Positions 45,541 through 53,488 of a stretch of 64,000 nt of DNA are shown here, in pieces. A program made the translations under genes and the position numbers. Position 1 is the stretch's first letter, and each line of letters opens with the position of its first letter. Origin of the DNA: Rhodocyclaceae bacterium (GTDB taxonomy: Bacteria; Pseudomonadota; Gammaproteobacteria; Burkholderiales; Usitatibacteraceae); the NCBI GenBank assembly GCA_020247395.1, contig JADCJC010000055.1, forward strand, positions 1-64,000, read 5' to 3'. A model generated the notes under the pieces. It saw nothing but the letters and a program-made list of their open reading frames with translations. It made no database searches and was not told the origin of the DNA.

Positions 45541-45759
45541 TTACCTCTTCTCCCGCCCGACGATAAGTGAAATCGCGCTCTCGAGATCGGTTCCTTCTCC
45601 GCGTGCCAACTCATCAACCACGCGCGTCTCAACGATCGTGCAGTGGTGATACATCTTGCGCAGCTTCTCCGCGGCTGAGGCGAGATCCGTAGCGTGAACG
45701 ACCAGGTTGTCGACGGTAGTGCCGGCGCGCGTCTGAATTTTGAAACCGAACTTTTGCAT
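45541..45759 (-). CDS. Small conserved-looking protein of unknown function
   Basis: A 72-residue protein (MQKFGFKIQTRAGTTVDNLVVHATDLASAAEKLRKMYHHCTIV...) with an alpha/beta pattern, charged C-terminus and no membrane segment. I do not recognise it. It is divergent from oxyR across a 104-nt gap and convergent with parA. The protein-like composition and lack of a competing frame support it as real, though no Shine-Dalgarno is clear. Confidence 0.6.
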   Translation of the reverse strand: MQKFGFKIQTRAGTTVDNLVVHATDLASAAEKLRKMYHHCTIVETRVVDELARGEGTDLESAISLIVGREKR

Positions 45760-45823
45760 GGAGCGACTATACCGCAGTGTGACGTTTCCATTTGATGCGC
45801 GCCATAATCTGCGGAGTCAAGTG

Positions 45824-45838
45824 ATAGCATTTCTCTAT
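45824..45838. promoter_or_regulatory. Candidate OxyR-binding half-site upstream of oxyR
   Basis: ATAG-CATTTCT-CTAT exactly matches the ATAG-N7-CTAT dyad of OxyR sites, 26 nt before the oxyR start. A second ATAG-N7-CTAT at the expected spacing is absent, so binding may be weaker or use one tetramer half. The site would serve autoregulation and may also act on the divergent small gene. Confidence 0.55.
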
Positions 45839-45863
45839 TGATCAATCAATTTGGAGTGTCAAC

Positions 45864-46781
45864 GTGAATCTTCGCGACTTGCGTTACCTGATAGCCCTCG
45901 CGGATCACAAACATTTTGGTCGCGCTGCCGATGCGAGTTTCGTTTCCCAGCCGACCCTGTCAACGCAACTGAAGAAATTTGAAGAGGAATTGGGTGTCTC
46001 GCTGATCGAGCGCAACCCGCGCAATGTGATGTTGACGGCGGTCGGCGAGGCGGTTGTGGCGCGCGCACGCGTGATGATGCGTGAAGCCGATGAAATTCGT
46101 GCGATCGCACGGCGGTCAAAAGATCCCGAATCGGGGCTGCTGAAGTTGGGGATTTTCCCGACACTAGGTCCGTATTTGCTGCCGCACATCATCCCGAAGA
46201 TGGTGGCGCGTTTTCCGAAATTGGAGCTGATCTTGGTGGAAGAAAAAACCGAGGTCATTCTTCGAAAGTTGCACGATGGTGAGCTCGATTGCGGCGTCCT
46301 AGCCATGCCGATCCCGGAGGACAATCTACATGTGGAGTTTCTGTTCGAGGAAGACTTTGTACTCGCCGTGCCAAAACCCCATCCAATGGCCAGACAAAAA
46401 AAAGTCAAACTCGCCGACCTGGCGGATGAAAAACTATTGCTACTGGACGATGGCCACTGCTTGCGCGATCAGGCGTTAGAGGTTTGTCAGATGGCCGGTG
46501 CCGGCGAGCGTTCCGGATTTCGTGCCACCAGCCTTGAAACACTGCGGCACATGGTGGCGGCCAACGCCGGTATCACGCTGCTGCCGGCGCTCACCGTGCA
46601 TGCGCCTTCCCCGGCCTCGCCATCAATTCACTTGATTCCGTTTGCGGATCCGGCACCGCATCGGCGCATCGCGCTCGTTTGGCGGCGTACTTCAGCGCTG
46701 GCCACGTTCTTGCATGCCTTGGTACCGCTCATTCAAAACGTACCGAGTACACTGCTGCGCGCGCCGAGGGCGGTGAAGTGA
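45864..46781 (+). CDS. oxyR: Peroxide-sensing LysR-type regulator OxyR
   Basis: A 305-residue LysR protein. The N-terminal winged helix (LRDLRYLIALADHKHFGRAADASFVSQPTLSTQLKKFEEELG) is followed by a sensor domain with LLLLDDGHCLRDQALEVC, in which Cys199 and Cys208 fall at exactly the E. coli positions that form the regulatory disulphide. It activates peroxide-defence genes on oxidation. GTG start with TTGGAG Shine-Dalgarno. No catalase or peroxiredoxin is adjacent; targets are elsewhere. The MFS gene follows 28 nt downstream. Confidence 0.95.
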   Translation: MNLRDLRYLIALADHKHFGRAADASFVSQPTLSTQLKKFEEELGVSLIERNPRNVMLTAVGEAVVARARVMMREADEIRAIARRSKDPESGLLKLGIFPTLGPYLLPHIIPKMVARFPKLELILVEEKTEVILRKLHDGELDCGVLAMPIPEDNLHVEFLFEEDFVLAVPKPHPMARQKKVKLADLADEKLLLLDDGHCLRDQALEVCQMAGAGERSGFRATSLETLRHMVAANAGITLLPALTVHAPSPASPSIHLIPFADPAPHRRIALVWRRTSALATFLHALVPLIQNVPSTLLRAPRAVK

Positions 46782-46809
46782 GTGTGTTGTCTTCTCCCTC
46801 GGTGAATCA

Positions 46810-48039
46810 GTGACACGATTACGCCCACCCTCATACTGGCTGGTCACCCTTGCCGCAGCGGCGGCCCTCATGATTACTGCAGGGATGCGCCAGTCGACCG
46901 GACTATTCATCTCACCATTGAATACGGCAACGGGTGTGGGTATCGCCGCCATCAGCTTCTCAATTGCCATTGGGCATTTAGTTTGGGGTCTTGTCCAGCC
47001 GCTCGCGGGCGCGATGGCCGATCATTATGGGCCGGGTCGCGTGATTGCCGCAGGCGCTTTGGTCTTGGCGACGGGTTATGCGCTCACACCGTTTATGACG
47101 TCGAGCCTGGGGCTGACAGTCACGATTGGTATTCTCATGGCCGCAGGCGCGGGGATGGGGAGTTTTTCCGTCTTGCTCGGCGCAGCCATCCAGCATCTTG
47201 CTGAAGAAAAGCGCGGAGTGGCGTCGGGCATGATTAACGCCGGGGCGTCGGTTGGGCAGATGCTGTTCGCGCCTGCTACGCAAGGATTGATCACGATATT
47301 TGGATGGGTGAACGCCATGTGGGCGCTGGGGCTGGTCTCGCTGCTGACCTTGCCAATGGCGCGGCTGCTGCGTGGAACGGCGAAAGTGACGGTTACACCG
47401 GCTGGTTTAGCGAAGGTGGCAGTCAGGGACGGTGGACTCCGCGCAGCGGTGGCCAAGGCATTAGGAAACCACAGTTTTCTGTTGCTCAACATTGGCTTTT
47501 TCACTTGCGGTTTTCACATCGCCTTTCTCGTCACACACCTGCCTGTTGAGGTCGCACTGTGCGGACTATCGCCGAGTGTTGCGAGTTGGTCGTTGGCAAT
47601 CATCGGGTTCGCCAATATCCTTGGCAGCCTCGCGGTTGGTTGGGGCCTTGGGCGATTTCGAAGCAAGATGATTCTGTTTTGGATGTATACGTCACGCGTA
47701 CTGTTGATTGCTGTTTATCTGGCAGCACCAAAAACGGAGCTCACGCTTTACCTGTTTGCAGTAGGCATTGGACTAACCTGGCTCGCGACGGTACCGCCGA
47801 CGGCATCGCTTGTGAGCAAGTTGTTCGGTATCCGCTATTTGTCCACACTATTCGGCCTGACCTTGCTTTCACACCAGGTCGGCGGATTTCTAGGTGCATG
47901 GTTAGGCGGTATTGCGGTGGTTGAGTGGGGAAGCTACAACAGCATATGGATTGCGGACATGCTGCTGGCATCGGCGGCGGCCATAGCGAATTTGCCGATC
48001 AAAGAGGCAAGGTTGGCCGCAGCGCCGCTGCCGGCTTAG
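46810..48039 (+). CDS. Major facilitator superfamily transporter
   Basis: A 409-residue permease with about twelve membrane helices. MFS loop motif GLVQPLAGAMADHYGPGRVIAAGALVLATGYAL lies between helices 2 and 3; ASGMINAGASVGQMLFAPATQGLI and the LTWLATVPPTASLVSKLFGIRYLSTLFGL segment of helices 10-11 recall the monocarboxylate/oxalate-formate branch. Substrate is unknown. GTG start 28 nt after oxyR, so possibly co-transcribed; it is convergent with hemA with a 9-nt gap. Confidence 0.9.
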   Translation: MTRLRPPSYWLVTLAAAAALMITAGMRQSTGLFISPLNTATGVGIAAISFSIAIGHLVWGLVQPLAGAMADHYGPGRVIAAGALVLATGYALTPFMTSSLGLTVTIGILMAAGAGMGSFSVLLGAAIQHLAEEKRGVASGMINAGASVGQMLFAPATQGLITIFGWVNAMWALGLVSLLTLPMARLLRGTAKVTVTPAGLAKVAVRDGGLRAAVAKALGNHSFLLLNIGFFTCGFHIAFLVTHLPVEVALCGLSPSVASWSLAIIGFANILGSLAVGWGLGRFRSKMILFWMYTSRVLLIAVYLAAPKTELTLYLFAVGIGLTWLATVPPTASLVSKLFGIRYLSTLFGLTLLSHQVGGFLGAWLGGIAVVEWGSYNSIWIADMLLASAAAIANLPIKEARLAAAPLPA

Positions 48040-48048
48040 CCGAGACAA

Positions 48049-49332
48049 TTACAAACTGCCGTCGTGCGGCTTTTCGAGATGGAACATGTCCTGCACGATG
48101 TCCGACACCCTCTCGCGTTGCTCGCCACTGGAATCTCTGAGTGACTTGAGCGGGTGGTGAAGCAGCTTGTTCGTCAAGCCGTGCGATAGATATTCAAGGA
48201 CTTTGACCGGGTCATCTCCCCGCGCCAACATTTTTTGTGCGCGCTCGAGTTCAGCCAATCGATAGTCATCTGCCTTAGAACGTAATTGCTGGATCAGAGG
48301 GACTGATTTGCGTGCGTCCATCCAGCGCATGAAAGCATCGGTGTACGTCTCGATAATGGCGTCAGCTTCGGCGATGGCTGCCTGCCGAGTGCCGATGTTC
48401 TGATCGATGATGCGACCGAGGCTGTCAAGCGTGTGCAGGTAGGCGTCTTCGACTTCATGCACTTCGGGCTCAATGTCGCGTGGTACGGCGAGATCAACGA
48501 GGAACATCGGCTTGTGCCGCCGCCGCTTGATCGCCCTCTCAATCATGCCTTTACCGATGATCGGCAGGGTGGAGGCGGTGGAGGTGATGACGACGTCAAA
48601 TTCATGAATACACGACGGTACTTCGTCTAGCGCCATTGGCGTAGCGTTGAACTGCGCCGCAATGGCCGCTGCGTTAGCCAGAGTCCGGTTCGCCACCACA
48701 ATGGTTTTTGGGTTGAACGCGGCAAAGTGAGTAGCGGCTAGCTGGATCATTTCACCAGTGCCGATCAGTAGCACCCGTACTTGACGCATATCGCCGAACA
48801 GCTGCGAGGCGAGTTTAGCCGAGGCGGCTGCCATCGACACCGAGGTGGTACCGATCGCGGTTTGTGAGCGCACCGTCTTGGCGACTTGGAAAGTCTCCTG
48901 GAACAGACGATCAAGCGGGCCGGACAGTGCATTCGCGTCGCTCGCGATCTTGACGGCCAGCTTGACTTGGCCCAAAACCTGCGGCTCACCCAGAATCATG
49001 GAATCAAGACCGCTGGCCATACGAAACGCGTGCCGCGGTACCTCGGCATCTTTCAGGCGATACAGGTGGGGGCGGATATCGAGGCCACGTACGCGCGGCA
49101 GCTCGGCCACCCAGTTGGCAGCGCGGTCGAGGGCATCGACATGTGGCGCGCGCAAGTAGAGCTCAGTTCTGTTGCAGGTCGAAACGAGGGTTGCCTCGTC
49201 GGCAAAGGTCGCACGACGCAGGGAATCCACCGCATCGCGCTGGGCGGCGGCAGGAAACGCCACGCGTTCCCGAATCTCGATGGGAGCCGTACGGTAATTC
49301 AGACCCAACGCAAAAAGCGCGGTTTGCGACAC
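48049..49332 (-). CDS. hemA: Glutamyl-tRNA reductase
   Basis: A 427-residue enzyme of the C5 route to 5-aminolevulinate, the first committed step of heme, siroheme and bacteriochlorophyll synthesis. The N-terminal LNYRTAPIEIRERVAF, the nucleophilic Cys53 in STCNRTELY, SMILGEPQVLGQVKLA and the NADPH-binding VLLIGTGEMIQLAA are present. GTG start with GGAGGAATT. It is divergent from the bacteriochlorophyll operon and shares a control region with it, which suggests coordinated tetrapyrrole supply. Confidence 0.96.
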   Translation of the reverse strand: MSQTALFALGLNYRTAPIEIRERVAFPAAAQRDAVDSLRRATFADEATLVSTCNRTELYLRAPHVDALDRAANWVAELPRVRGLDIRPHLYRLKDAEVPRHAFRMASGLDSMILGEPQVLGQVKLAVKIASDANALSGPLDRLFQETFQVAKTVRSQTAIGTTSVSMAAASAKLASQLFGDMRQVRVLLIGTGEMIQLAATHFAAFNPKTIVVANRTLANAAAIAAQFNATPMALDEVPSCIHEFDVVITSTASTLPIIGKGMIERAIKRRRHKPMFLVDLAVPRDIEPEVHEVEDAYLHTLDSLGRIIDQNIGTRQAAIAEADAIIETYTDAFMRWMDARKSVPLIQQLRSKADDYRLAELERAQKMLARGDDPVKVLEYLSHGLTNKLLHHPLKSLRDSSGEQRERVSDIVQDMFHLEKPHDGSL

Positions 49333-49393
49333 CCAATTCCTCCAATCCTAGAGTTTTTTGCCTCTCCAGATTGAGACATCCCAGCCAATAATG

Positions 49394-49411
49394 TGTAAAG
49401 TAAACCTTACA
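49394..49411. promoter_or_regulatory. Candidate PpsR/CrtJ-type operator (TGT-N12-ACA) between hemA and bchI
   Basis: TGTAAAGTAAACCTTACA is an exact TGT-N12-ACA with extended symmetry (TGTAAAG/CCTTACA, 6 of 7 arm positions). This is the recognition pattern of PpsR/CrtJ, the aerobic repressor of photosynthesis genes. It overlaps the spacer and -10 of the predicted hemA promoter and lies about 120 nt before bchI. The regulator itself is not in the window. Confidence 0.55.
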
Positions 49412-49425
49412 GTTCATTTTGTCAA
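49397..49425 (-). promoter_or_regulatory. Candidate sigma-70 promoter of hemA
   Basis: On the minus strand TTGACA (perfect -35) is followed after 17 nt by TACTTT (-10, three of six matches). This leaves a leader of about 58 nt before the hemA GTG. The -35 is convincing, the -10 weak, as expected for a regulated promoter. Confidence 0.5.
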
Positions 49426-49531
49426 ACATGGTGGTGATTGAATACATGCAGATTTTTTCTTGCGCGATCGTTCATAGGGTAGGTCTCTCCACCGAAGTTT
49501 TCGCCCTTGGTGCCATATCGGGGGGGCGATA

Positions 49532-50545
49532 GTGAGTCAACCCTTCCCGTTTTCAGCCATCGTCGGCCAAGAGGAGATGAAGCGCGCAATGATAATTGCC
49601 GCCATTGACCCCAGCGTTGGTGGTGTGCTGATCCTTGGCGACCGCGGAACCGGAAAATCAACAGCGGTGCGGTCTTTAGCGGCTTTATTGCCCAAGATCC
49701 GCGTGGTTGCTGGTTCTCGATATAACGCCTCGCCCGACGCACCCGCAATCGCTGGCGATGAAGTCGCCGCGAAAGCCAAAACGATCATGGTCACGGTGCC
49801 AGTCGTCGACTTGCCGCTGGGTGCCACGGAAGATCGTGTAGTTGGCGCGCTCGACTTGGAGCGTGCATTGGCGCGTGGCGAGAAAGCCTTCGAGCCAGGT
49901 CTGCTGGCACGTGCCAATCGCGGCTTCCTATACATTGACGAAGTCAACCTGCTCGAAGACCACTTGGTCGATTTGCTGATCGATGTCGCCGCCTCCGGCG
50001 AGAATGTCGTTGAGCGTGAAGGCTTGAGCATTCGCCATCCGTCACGATTCGTGTTGATCGGCAGCGGAAATCCAGAAGAGGGCGAGCTGCGACCGCAGTT
50101 GCTGGATCGTTTTGGGCTATCGGTCGAAGTCCGTACACCATCATTGTTGGAGGAGCGCATTGAGGTCGTAAGGCGCCGCGATCAATTTGAGAATGATTCA
50201 GCGGCCTTCACCGCGAAATGGAAATCGGCGCAGGACAAGACACGTAGACACATTGTCAGAGCGCGTGAACGTCTGCAAACAGTGCAGGTGACCGACGCCG
50301 CGCTCCGTCGCTCGGCCTCACTCTGTATGAAGCTCGGCACCGACGGGTTGCGGGGTGAACTCACGTTGATTCGCGCGGCGCGGGCATTGGCAGCCTATGC
50401 AGGAGCTGACAGCGTTGGCGACGAACATCTTCAACCGCTCGCTGCCTCAGTGCTGCGGCATCGTCTGCGTCGTGATCCGCTAGACGATTCTGGCTCCACC
50501 GCCCGAGTGCAGCGTGCGGTCGATGAAATTTTTGCGGCAGTCTGA
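49532..50545 (+). CDS. bchI: Magnesium chelatase ATPase subunit I
   Basis: A 337-residue AAA+ ATPase. FSAIVGQEEMKRAMIIAAIDPSVGGVLILGDRGTGKSTAVRSLAALLP carries Walker A at residues 36-43; Walker B is LYIDEVNLLEDH; the insert VVDLPLGATEDRVVGALDLERALARGEKAFEPGLLARANRG is diagnostic of BchI/ChlI. With BchD it powers Mg insertion into protoporphyrin IX by BchH, the entry to bacteriochlorophyll. GTG start. First gene of bchI-bchD-bchO-crtI-crtB. The large BchH subunit is not in the window. Confidence 0.96.
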   Translation: MSQPFPFSAIVGQEEMKRAMIIAAIDPSVGGVLILGDRGTGKSTAVRSLAALLPKIRVVAGSRYNASPDAPAIAGDEVAAKAKTIMVTVPVVDLPLGATEDRVVGALDLERALARGEKAFEPGLLARANRGFLYIDEVNLLEDHLVDLLIDVAASGENVVEREGLSIRHPSRFVLIGSGNPEEGELRPQLLDRFGLSVEVRTPSLLEERIEVVRRRDQFENDSAAFTAKWKSAQDKTRRHIVRARERLQTVQVTDAALRRSASLCMKLGTDGLRGELTLIRAARALAAYAGADSVGDEHLQPLAASVLRHRLRRDPLDDSGSTARVQRAVDEIFAAV

Positions 50546-50577
50546 TCAAGGTCGCAGGCAGCGCCGAGTCCGATACC

Positions 50578-52545
50578 GTGCAGACCAACACTTATCTCAG
50601 CGATGCCGCACAATCGTCCAAGGCCACACTGCTTGTGGCTGCTGGAGACAGGCAGGAGCTGCGGGACGGTGCTCAAAACAGCAAATCATGGATTGCCGTC
50701 TGGCAGCTCGCACTGACGGCTGCCGCTCTGCTGGCAGTTGACCCAACCCGGCTATGCGGTGTGGTGATACGTTCACGTATTGGGCCGGCGCGAGATGCGT
50801 GGCTGCGCGAGTTTTTGCAGATGTTGCCCGCAGGCGCGGTGGTCAAACGCATACCTTCGAACATCGCCGACGGTCGTCTGCTGGGCGGGCTTGACCTCGC
50901 CTCGACACTCGCGACGGGCCGGCCCGTGGCGGAACGTGGTGTGCTGGCCGAATGTGATGGCGGCGTGGCGATTTTCCCGATGGCCGAGCGCATGTCTTCC
51001 TACATGGCCGCCAAGTTGGCTTCGGTGATTGATTCCGGGATGGTGGTAGTCGAGCGTGATGGTTTTCAGCTGCGCCATGAAACCGCGTTCGCCACAGTTT
51101 TGTTGGATGAGGGAATTGAAGACGACGAATCGGCCTCCGTCGCACTTGCCGACCGGCTTGCATTTCAGGTCGACCTCAGCGACTTTCCGGCTCGCATGCT
51201 GCGCGAAGAGAAGGATGGCGGGAATGCTGGCGAACTGGCAAAGGCTTTCGCGGTTTCGTTGGACGATGTGATTGCTGCTCGCGCCGGGATTCGAGAGGTC
51301 AAGGTGAGCGACGAGGTCATCGAAGCACTGACGGCAACGGCTTACGCGCTCGGTGTAGGTGGCATGCGTGCACCCAACTTGGCCATTAACGCAGCACGCG
51401 CGATTGCGGCGCTGAATGGACGGGCCGTGGTATCCAGCGACGATGTGCAACTGGCAGGACGGCTGATATTGGCCCCGCGGGCGACAAGATTACCGCAGTC
51501 CCCGCCGCCGGAAGACGGTGCTCCGCGTGAGCCGCAGCCAGAACAGGAACAGGCGCAGCAGCAGGTGCAAACGCCAGCCGAAAATCAGGCACCGCCAGAG
51601 CCGGACGAAGACGCAACGAACGTCGACCAACCTCTGGAAGATTTGGTATTAGCCGCCACCGCTGCCGCGATCCCCGAAAAATTGCTGCTGAAGTTAATGA
51701 TGCAAGGCAGCGCTTCACGCCGTGTCGGCAAGTCGTCCGGGTCGTCTGGTCAAATGCGCAATGGAAGCAGGCGCGGTCGTGCGGCGGGTTCGGTGCGTGG
51801 GGACATTCGTTCCGGAGCGCGTATAAACATACTCGCCACCCTTCGTGCCGCTGCGCCTTGGCAGCGGCTTCGCGCGCAATCTGCTGCCGGCGGTCTGGCG
51901 CGGGTGGGACGCTTACACATTCGTAAAGAAGATTTCCGCGTGAACCGTTACCAACAGCGCGCTGAGACTACCACCTTGTTTGTGGTGGATGCATCCGGCT
52001 CTTCCGCGCTGAATCGGCTTGCCGAGGCAAAGGGCGCGGTGGAATTGCTGCTCGCCGATTGTTACATCCGGCGTGATCGCGTTGGCGTGATCGCGTTTCG
52101 CGGACGCGCCGCAGAAGTGCTGCTGCCGGCAACACGTTCCCTAGTTCGTGCAAAGCGCAGTCTTGCGGGTTTGCCCGGCGGCGGTGGGACACCCCTTGCC
52201 GATGGCATCGATGCCGCGCGCGAAATGGCGGAAGCCTTAAGCCGGCGCGGCGACACTGTGGTCGTCGTGATGCTGACTGATGGCAAAGCGAATGTGGCGC
52301 GCAATGGTGTCGGCGGCAATCGCCCACTCGCTGAAGCCGACGCGTTATCGGCGGCAAAAAGTCTGCGACAAATCAATGGCCTACGGATATTGTTTGTCGA
52401 TACCTCGCCGACCGCCAATCCACGCGCAGAGATGCTGGCGGACGCCATGGGCGCGACTTACTTGCCGTTGCCACATGTCGGGGCGCGGACACTGATGAAC
52501 GCCGTGCAGGTGGCAGGGAGTATGTCAAGAGCTGCGGCCAAATGA
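50578..52545 (+). CDS. bchD: Magnesium chelatase subunit D
   Basis: A 655-residue protein with a degenerate AAA+ N-terminal half (RLLGGLDLASTLATGRPVAERGVLAECDGGVAIFPMAERM, no Walker A), a proline/glutamine-rich linker (about residues 305-345) and a C-terminal von Willebrand A domain with the MIDAS motif DASGSS and GRAAEVLLPATRSLVRAKRSLAGLPGGGGTPLADG. It forms the two-ring motor complex with BchI. The likely start is GTG at 50578. Its stop overlaps bchO (ATGA). Confidence 0.95.
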   Translation: MQTNTYLSDAAQSSKATLLVAAGDRQELRDGAQNSKSWIAVWQLALTAAALLAVDPTRLCGVVIRSRIGPARDAWLREFLQMLPAGAVVKRIPSNIADGRLLGGLDLASTLATGRPVAERGVLAECDGGVAIFPMAERMSSYMAAKLASVIDSGMVVVERDGFQLRHETAFATVLLDEGIEDDESASVALADRLAFQVDLSDFPARMLREEKDGGNAGELAKAFAVSLDDVIAARAGIREVKVSDEVIEALTATAYALGVGGMRAPNLAINAARAIAALNGRAVVSSDDVQLAGRLILAPRATRLPQSPPPEDGAPREPQPEQEQAQQQVQTPAENQAPPEPDEDATNVDQPLEDLVLAATAAAIPEKLLLKLMMQGSASRRVGKSSGSSGQMRNGSRRGRAAGSVRGDIRSGARINILATLRAAAPWQRLRAQSAAGGLARVGRLHIRKEDFRVNRYQQRAETTTLFVVDASGSSALNRLAEAKGAVELLLADCYIRRDRVGVIAFRGRAAEVLLPATRSLVRAKRSLAGLPGGGGTPLADGIDAAREMAEALSRRGDTVVVVMLTDGKANVARNGVGGNRPLAEADALSAAKSLRQINGLRILFVDTSPTANPRAEMLADAMGATYLPLPHVGARTLMNAVQVAGSMSRAAAK

Positions 52546-53480
52546 ATATGGCCGAGCCGCTCAATTGGGAACGAGAGGGACGCGACTGGCCGAATCGCGA
52601 GGCCAGCCAATTTATCGTTGCTGGGTCAGATAGATTGCGCTGGCATGTCCAAACCATGCCACGTAAGCAAGATGCCACAAAGCCGACGGTTCTGTTGGTG
52701 CACGGCACAGGTGCGGCAACGCATTCGTGGCGTGGCGTAATGCCACTCCTCGCTGCCAAGTTTAACGTCATTGCTGTCGATCTTCCCGGCCATGGTTTTT
52801 CCGAATCCCCGCGCACGCATGGGTTTTCGTTGCCGCAAATGGCGGCGTCGTTATCGGCATTGCTAAAGGCGATGTCGGTGGCACCACAGATCGTGGTTGG
52901 TCATTCTGCCGGTGCGGCGATTCTCGCGCGGATGTGTCTGGATAAAATGATCACGCCGCAACATCTAGTGTCTTTGAACGGAGCGCTGTTGCCATTATCT
53001 GGGCTTGCTGGCGAAGTGTTCTCGCCAATTGCGAAAGTATTGTCGCGCAGCTCTTTTGTCCCTAAATTATTTGCCTGGCGTGCGTCCGACCCGCAGATCT
53101 TGCGGCGGTTGCTCGATGGCACCGGTTCGCGCATCGATGCCGCAGGCGCTGCGCTTTATGGGGCCCTCATTGGCAATGCGCAACATGCCGCTGCCGCGCT
53201 GGAAATGATGGCGCAGTGGGATTTGCGCCCGCTGGCTGCGGATCTGCCCAAACTTTCGGAGTGCGGTATGGGGATTACGCTCGTTGTCGGCGAGAATGAC
53301 AAAACGGTTTCTCCAAACGAGGCTAATAAGGTCAAATTGATGTTGCCAAAGGCCAACATCGTGAGGTTGCCGGCGCAAGGACACCTTGCGCACGAAGAGT
53401 CACCGCAACAAACCGTAGAGTTGATTATGAATTTGCGCCTCTCGCTATCGTCACCACTAGCCAAATCGAAACACGGATAG
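52542..53480 (+). CDS. bchO: Alpha/beta hydrolase BchO, magnesium-chelatase-associated
   Basis: A 312-residue hydrolase-fold protein: VLLVHGTGAATHSWRGVMPLLAAKFNVIAVDLPGHGFSESP, the nucleophile elbow VVGHSAGAAILARM and the C-terminal His in AQGHLAHEESP. This N-terminal NWEREGRDWPNREAS start is typical of BchO, which is encoded after bchD in photosynthesis gene clusters; its reaction is not settled. It overlaps bchD and is 8 nt from crtI. Confidence 0.92.
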   Translation: MNMAEPLNWEREGRDWPNREASQFIVAGSDRLRWHVQTMPRKQDATKPTVLLVHGTGAATHSWRGVMPLLAAKFNVIAVDLPGHGFSESPRTHGFSLPQMAASLSALLKAMSVAPQIVVGHSAGAAILARMCLDKMITPQHLVSLNGALLPLSGLAGEVFSPIAKVLSRSSFVPKLFAWRASDPQILRRLLDGTGSRIDAAGAALYGALIGNAQHAAAALEMMAQWDLRPLAADLPKLSECGMGITLVVGENDKTVSPNEANKVKLMLPKANIVRLPAQGHLAHEESPQQTVELIMNLRLSLSSPLAKSKHG

Positions 53481-53488
53481 GAAAGCCA

